Origin: Chloroflexia bacterium
GTDB lineage: Bacteria; Chloroflexota; Chloroflexia; QHBQ01; JADMIH01
Assembly (NCBI GenBank): GCA_025927935.1
Contig: JAICKM010000281.1
Location: forward strand, 1 to 8,385
Length of the DNA: 8,385 nt
Reading direction: 5' to 3'
The notes beneath the pieces were generated by a model that did no database searches, was not told where the DNA came from, and saw only the letters and a program-made list of their open reading frames with translations. This document shows positions 5,700 through 8,385 of this stretch, piece after piece (position 1 is the stretch's first letter; every line of letters begins with the position of its first letter). Made by a program: the position numbers and the translations under genes.

Positions 5700-6959
5700 A
5701 TGGAGACCTTCACCGCTTCGTATCGCTTCAATCCCAGCACGCACCGTTTTGCTTTCGCCACCGGCATCGAGAACAGCTATCCCGTCATTACTGGGCGCGA
5801 TGGCCGGCCGGTCCGCGTGGACGAAATGGCTAAGGCGCAGCATTACGCGCGCTGGCGGGAGGATTTCGCCCTGGTCCGCGAGATGGGCCTGACCTATCTA
5901 CGCTATGGACCGCCTTATTATCAGACGCACCGCGGCCCCGGTCGTTACGACTGGGAGTTCGCCGATGCGACGCTCGGCGAGTTGCGCCGGCTGGGCATCA
6001 CGCCCATCGTGGACCTGTGCCATTTCGGCGTGCCCGACTGGGTGGGCAATTTTCAGAACCCCGACTGGCCCGCGCTGTTCGCGGCGTATGCCCGCGCCTT
6101 CGCGGAACGTTATCCGTGGGTGCGGCTCTACACGCCGGTCAACGAAATCTACATCTGCGCCAAGTTCTCGGCCCTCTTTGGCTGGTGGAACGAGCAGTTA
6201 CGCAGCGATACCGCCTTTGTGACGGCCATCAAGCACCTGGTGCGGGCCAATATCCTGGCCGAGGAAGCGATCCTGGAAGTGCAACCGGGCGCCTACTTCA
6301 TCCAGAGCGAGTCGAGCGAACACTTCCACCCCATCAGCCACGACCCGGCGGTGCAGGAACTGGCCGAGCACATGAACCACGCGCGCTTCGTGTCGCTCGA
6401 CCTCTGCTACGGGCACCACGACATGTGCTGGTGTGTCTACCAGTGGCTGCTCGACCACGGCATGACGCGCGACGAGTTTGGCTGGTTTCAGCGCCACGGG
6501 CGTGCCCTCAAGCCCTATCACATCATGGGCAACGATTACTACATCACCAACGAACACATGGTCCATCCCGACGGCCGGCTCACCCCCGCGGGCGACGCCT
6601 TCGGCTACTACATGGTGACCAAGCAGTATTACGAGCGCTACCGCCTGCCGGTGATGCACACGGAAACCAACCTGGCCGACGCGGACCAGGCGCCGCAGTG
6701 GCTCTGGAAGCAATGGACCAACATGCTGCGCTTGAAGCAAGACGGTGTGCCGGTGGTCGGCTTCACCTGGTATAGCCTGACCGATCAGGTGGACTGGGAT
6801 ACCGCGCTCCGCGAGGATAACGGGCACGTCAATCCCCTGGGCCTGTTTGACATGGACCGCAACATCCGCCCGGTGGGCGAGGCGTATCGCCGGCTAGTGA
6901 CGGGCTGGAGCGAGGTGCTGCCCCGCGAGAGCATCTTCCACGCCGTGTCGTCCGCGTAG
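5700..6959 (+). CDS. GH1-like glycoside hydrolase (beta-glucosidase-related)
   Basis: Cytosolic TIM-barrel protein, 419 residues from the ATG at 5700, with no signal peptide. It resembles the beta-glucosidase/6-phospho-beta-glucosidase group (COG2723). Landmarks: FATGIENSYPVI (19-30); LRYGPP (67-72); VDLCHFGVPDW (104-114), the substrate-side His loop; TPVNE (145-149), where E149 is the expected acid/base; HTETN (320-324), where E322 is the expected nucleophile; and GFTWYSLTDQVDW (354-366), equivalent to the sugar-binding W-S-x-x-D-N-x-E-W stretch. The residues after both glutamates differ from classical GH1 (NEP, ENG), so substrate, and even hydrolase activity, should not be assumed. Upstream in-frame ATGs exist: 5640 adds 20 basic residues, and 5478 lies before the promoter. 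Recognisable family sequence begins just after 5700, but neither start has a strong ribosome binding site. It has its own promoter and terminator. Confidence 0.9.
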   Translation: METFTASYRFNPSTHRFAFATGIENSYPVITGRDGRPVRVDEMAKAQHYARWREDFALVREMGLTYLRYGPPYYQTHRGPGRYDWEFADATLGELRRLGITPIVDLCHFGVPDWVGNFQNPDWPALFAAYARAFAERYPWVRLYTPVNEIYICAKFSALFGWWNEQLRSDTAFVTAIKHLVRANILAEEAILEVQPGAYFIQSESSEHFHPISHDPAVQELAEHMNHARFVSLDLCYGHHDMCWCVYQWLLDHGMTRDEFGWFQRHGRALKPYHIMGNDYYITNEHMVHPDGRLTPAGDAFGYYMVTKQYYERYRLPVMHTETNLADADQAPQWLWKQWTNMLRLKQDGVPVVGFTWYSLTDQVDWDTALREDNGHVNPLGLFDMDRNIRPVGEAYRRLVTGWSEVLPRESIFHAVSSA

Positions 6960-6960
6960 A

Positions 6961-6984
6961 TCGCGCGGCGCCGCGAACGCGCGA
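6961..6984 (+). repeat. First hairpin after the GH1-like gene
   Basis: Perfect 7-bp stem TCGCGCG/CGCGCGA (6961-6967 and 6978-6984) with a 10-nt loop, beginning one base after the stop codon and touching the main terminator. It has no U-tract of its own and may support termination or RNA stability. Confidence 0.55.
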
Positions 6985-7017
6985 GGGGCGCGGCAGCCAG
7001 GCTGCCGCGCCCCTTTT
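6985..7017 (+). terminator. Intrinsic terminator of the GH1-like gene
   Basis: Perfect 14-bp inverted repeat GGGGCGCGGCAGCC / GGCTGCCGCGCCCC (6985-6998 and 7000-7013) around a single A, followed by TTTT (7014-7017). In RNA the innermost pairs open to form a small loop. It separates the hydrolase from the oppositely oriented gene ending at 7034. Read on the minus strand it lacks a U-tract, so it mainly serves the plus strand. Confidence 0.88.
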
Positions 7018-7033
7018 GGTGCCCGGCAGGGGA

Positions 7034-7489
7034 TCAGGCGGGTGGCGGCGGCGGCGGGCTAGCGGGGATAAACCGGCGCAATACGAGGTCCATCTGCGTG
7101 GCGGCGACGACGGCGCGGCGGCGGGCCATGACGTTGCTGCACCGGCGGCATAGCTCACGGGCCAGTTCGGGGTGCCGGGCCATCTGCGCGGCGGCAAAAT
7201 CGCAGAAGAGGCGTTCAAAGGTGGCGGCGAGCCGGCTCAGGTCATCCGGCACATCGTCGGTGGCGGCGCGCAGCACGGCCTGGCGCACCGCCGCGACATC
7301 GACGATGCCGCGGGCCACGTCGGTGACGAACGCTTGGGTGTCGATCTCGGCCTCCAGGGCCAGGGCGCCCGGTGTCAGCGGGGTGTAATGGCCGCCGACC
7401 GCGGCATATGCCTGCCGGAACAGGCCGGTAATGGCCGCGCGGTGGTCCGCGCAAAACCGCGTAATCGCTTCTTGATCGTAGTGCAACAT
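7034..7489 (-). CDS. Helical protein of unknown function, 151 aa
   Basis: I do not recognise a family with confidence. The ATG at 7489 is chosen because GGAGGG lies 5 nt upstream; an in-frame ATG at 7522 would add 11 residues and has no such site. The product looks all-helical, with no membrane segment or signal peptide, a paired cysteine motif LCRRC (113-117) plus Cys13 and Cys96, and a basic patch ARRRAVV (122-128). It ends in a flexible tail, PASPPPPPPA. The spacing of helices and the opening ITRFCADHRAAITGLF recall the helical N-terminal sensor domains of RsbR-type proteins or histidine kinases, but no STAS or kinase domain follows; this resemblance is a guess. Its 3' end faces the hydrolase terminator. 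The next minus-strand gene is 155 bp upstream, so co-transcription is possible but not shown. Confidence 0.75.
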   Translation of the reverse strand: MLHYDQEAITRFCADHRAAITGLFRQAYAAVGGHYTPLTPGALALEAEIDTQAFVTDVARGIVDVAAVRQAVLRAATDDVPDDLSRLAATFERLFCDFAAAQMARHPELARELCRRCSNVMARRRAVVAATQMDLVLRRFIPASPPPPPPA

Positions 7490-7494
7490 TGCCG

Positions 7495-7500
7495 CCCTCC
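7495..7500 (-). promoter_or_regulatory. Ribosome binding site fixing the start of the helical protein
   Basis: GGAGGG on the minus strand, 5 nt before the ATG at 7489. It is the strongest Shine-Dalgarno match in the window and the reason for preferring this start over the one at 7522. Confidence 0.8.
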
Positions 7501-7644
7501 GCTCCTTTGCCTGTGGCTGCAAGCGTCCTACTCTTAGTAACGTTGGGGAGCCGGGGAAAGGTCCGGGTCGCGGCGTCCATATTCGCTTACAGCTTGATAA
7601 GGTAAGGCCCGGCGACGCGGCTTAACGCTGCATGAACGGGCGGC

Positions 7645-8385
7645 TCACGGCGCCTTAGCCGGCGTGGTATTCGTCACGGCAGCCAGCAGGCGGCGGGCGA
7701 AGAAGCTGAAGCCCCACCTGTATTGCCAGCGCGCGCCCGGCTCGACTCCGGCCATGATCTGATCATAACTGAGCACCTGGTGGAGCAGGCCCACCGGCTC
7801 GGCCAGATCGGCGACGGCGCGCAGGCGCTCCAGCGGTTCGTAGTCGGTCCAGTAGCTCAGGTAGAGGTCGCGCCAACGGGCGCGTTCTTCCGGCGCGGGC
7901 GGCGCGTCCTCCGGGTCGATCAGCGTGACGAGGTCGAGGAAGGGGTGGGCAATGCAGGCATCGGACCAATCGAAAATGAGCGGGCCGGTCGCCCCAATGA
8001 CGATGTTGTTCTCGTGGAGATCGCCGTGCAGCAGCGCGGGCGGCACGCGGTAGCGTGCCAGTTCCGCGCACAGGGTGACGAGGCGCGGTTCCGCCGCGCG
8101 CAGGGCGGCCACTTCCGCCGGCTCCAGCACGCCCGGCTCGTCCCGGACGGCGAGCAGCGCCGGGACGGCGGCGGCCAGCCGGTCGAGCCGCCGGTCAAGG
8201 CAGCCCGCCGCCAGCAAGGCGTCGATCTGGTCCACGGATTCGCGCTGCATGGCGGCGAAGGCACGGATGGTGTCGTCCCAGGCGGGGCGGGGCGCATCCT
8301 TGAGCAGCGCGCCGCCGAAGTCGTCCAGCAGCATCCAGCGCCGGGCGGCATCGACGGCCAGCGGGCGCGGCACCGTGCGCGGATA
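7645..8385 (-). CDS. APH/choline-kinase-type phosphotransferase, N-terminus beyond the window
   Basis: The frame is open to the right edge, so 246 C-terminal residues are visible and the start lies outside; a GTG at 8373 is only an internal codon candidate. The visible part is the hinge and C-lobe of an aminoglycoside-phosphotransferase fold kinase: WMLLDDFGG (17-25), the catalytic loop LLHGDLHENN (118-127) with base D122 and metal ligand N127, then the metal-binding IFDWSDACIAHPFLDL (137-152) with D139 in place of the DFG Asp. These enzymes transfer the gamma-phosphate of ATP to a hydroxyl of a small molecule. Members include antibiotic-inactivating kinases, homoserine or choline kinases, and many of unknown substrate. 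Nothing here identifies the substrate, and resistance should not be assumed. The missing N-lobe with the ATP-binding lysine is expected to add about 80-100 residues. Confidence 0.9.
   Translation of the reverse strand, partial: YPRTVPRPLAVDAARRWMLLDDFGGALLKDAPRPAWDDTIRAFAAMQRESVDQIDALLAAGCLDRRLDRLAAAVPALLAVRDEPGVLEPAEVAALRAAEPRLVTLCAELARYRVPPALLHGDLHENNIVIGATGPLIFDWSDACIAHPFLDLVTLIDPEDAPPAPEERARWRDLYLSYWTDYEPLERLRAVADLAEPVGLLHQVLSYDQIMAGVEPGARWQYRWGFSFFARRLLAAVTNTTPAKAP

Noticed and set aside
6198..6827. 209-codon minus-strand frame inside the GH1-like gene
   Set aside because: Antisense to a conserved enzyme; Val/His/Gly-rich composition typical of such shadows.
7529..7539. Small dyad TACT-CTT-AGTA upstream of the helical protein gene
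   Set aside because: Four-base arms are common by chance, and no clear promoter was found for it to control.

Overview
The window is GC-rich (G or C at most third codon positions) with well-spaced bacterial genes. Two dispersed palindromic repeat families, a GTAG-headed CCGG-type palindrome and a GTCATTCTGAG-type arm, together with a family-1-like glycoside hydrolase, suggest a Chloroflexota (Chloroflexia-like) genome, probably from an environmental or metagenomic source. That assignment is inference from remembered repeat and protein types; there is no rRNA or other taxonomic marker here.

Layout from left to right. Positions 2-82 (+) hold the last 26 codons of an unidentified protein. Positions 79-393 are a cluster of four palindromic repeats plus one solo arm of the second repeat family. 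A complete cytochrome P450 gene lies on the minus strand (410-1864). A 600-bp non-coding region follows; it contains a 41-bp dyad and then a good sigma-70 promoter with operator-like dyads that drives a MarR-family regulator (2466-2999, +). After a 75-bp inverted-repeat insertion comes a 14-helix DHA2/EmrB-type drug:H+ antiporter (3126-4895, +). Next is a second MarR-type gene broken by three frame changes (4931-5451). A separate sigma-70 promoter at 5524-5552 serves a GH1-like glycoside hydrolase (5700-6959, +), which ends at a tandem-hairpin intrinsic terminator (6961-7017). Two minus-strand genes close the window: a 151-residue helical protein of unknown function (7034-7489), and an APH-type phosphotransferase (7645 to the right edge) whose N-lobe is outside the window.

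The coherent unit is the regulator and pump pair with a divergent P450. The most economical reading is a small-molecule response locus: MarR represses its own promoter and senses a hydrophobic compound, the DHA2 pump exports it, and the P450 may oxidise the same or a related compound. The wrecked second MarR suggests the pump was once flanked by two regulators. The hydrolase, the helical protein and the APH-like kinase have their own signals and show no visible link to that unit. I see no CRISPR array, transposase, tRNA or rRNA. I found no clearly new system; the best leads are the decayed second regulator, the repeat cluster at facing gene ends, the marR control region, and the altered motif context of the GH1-like enzyme.
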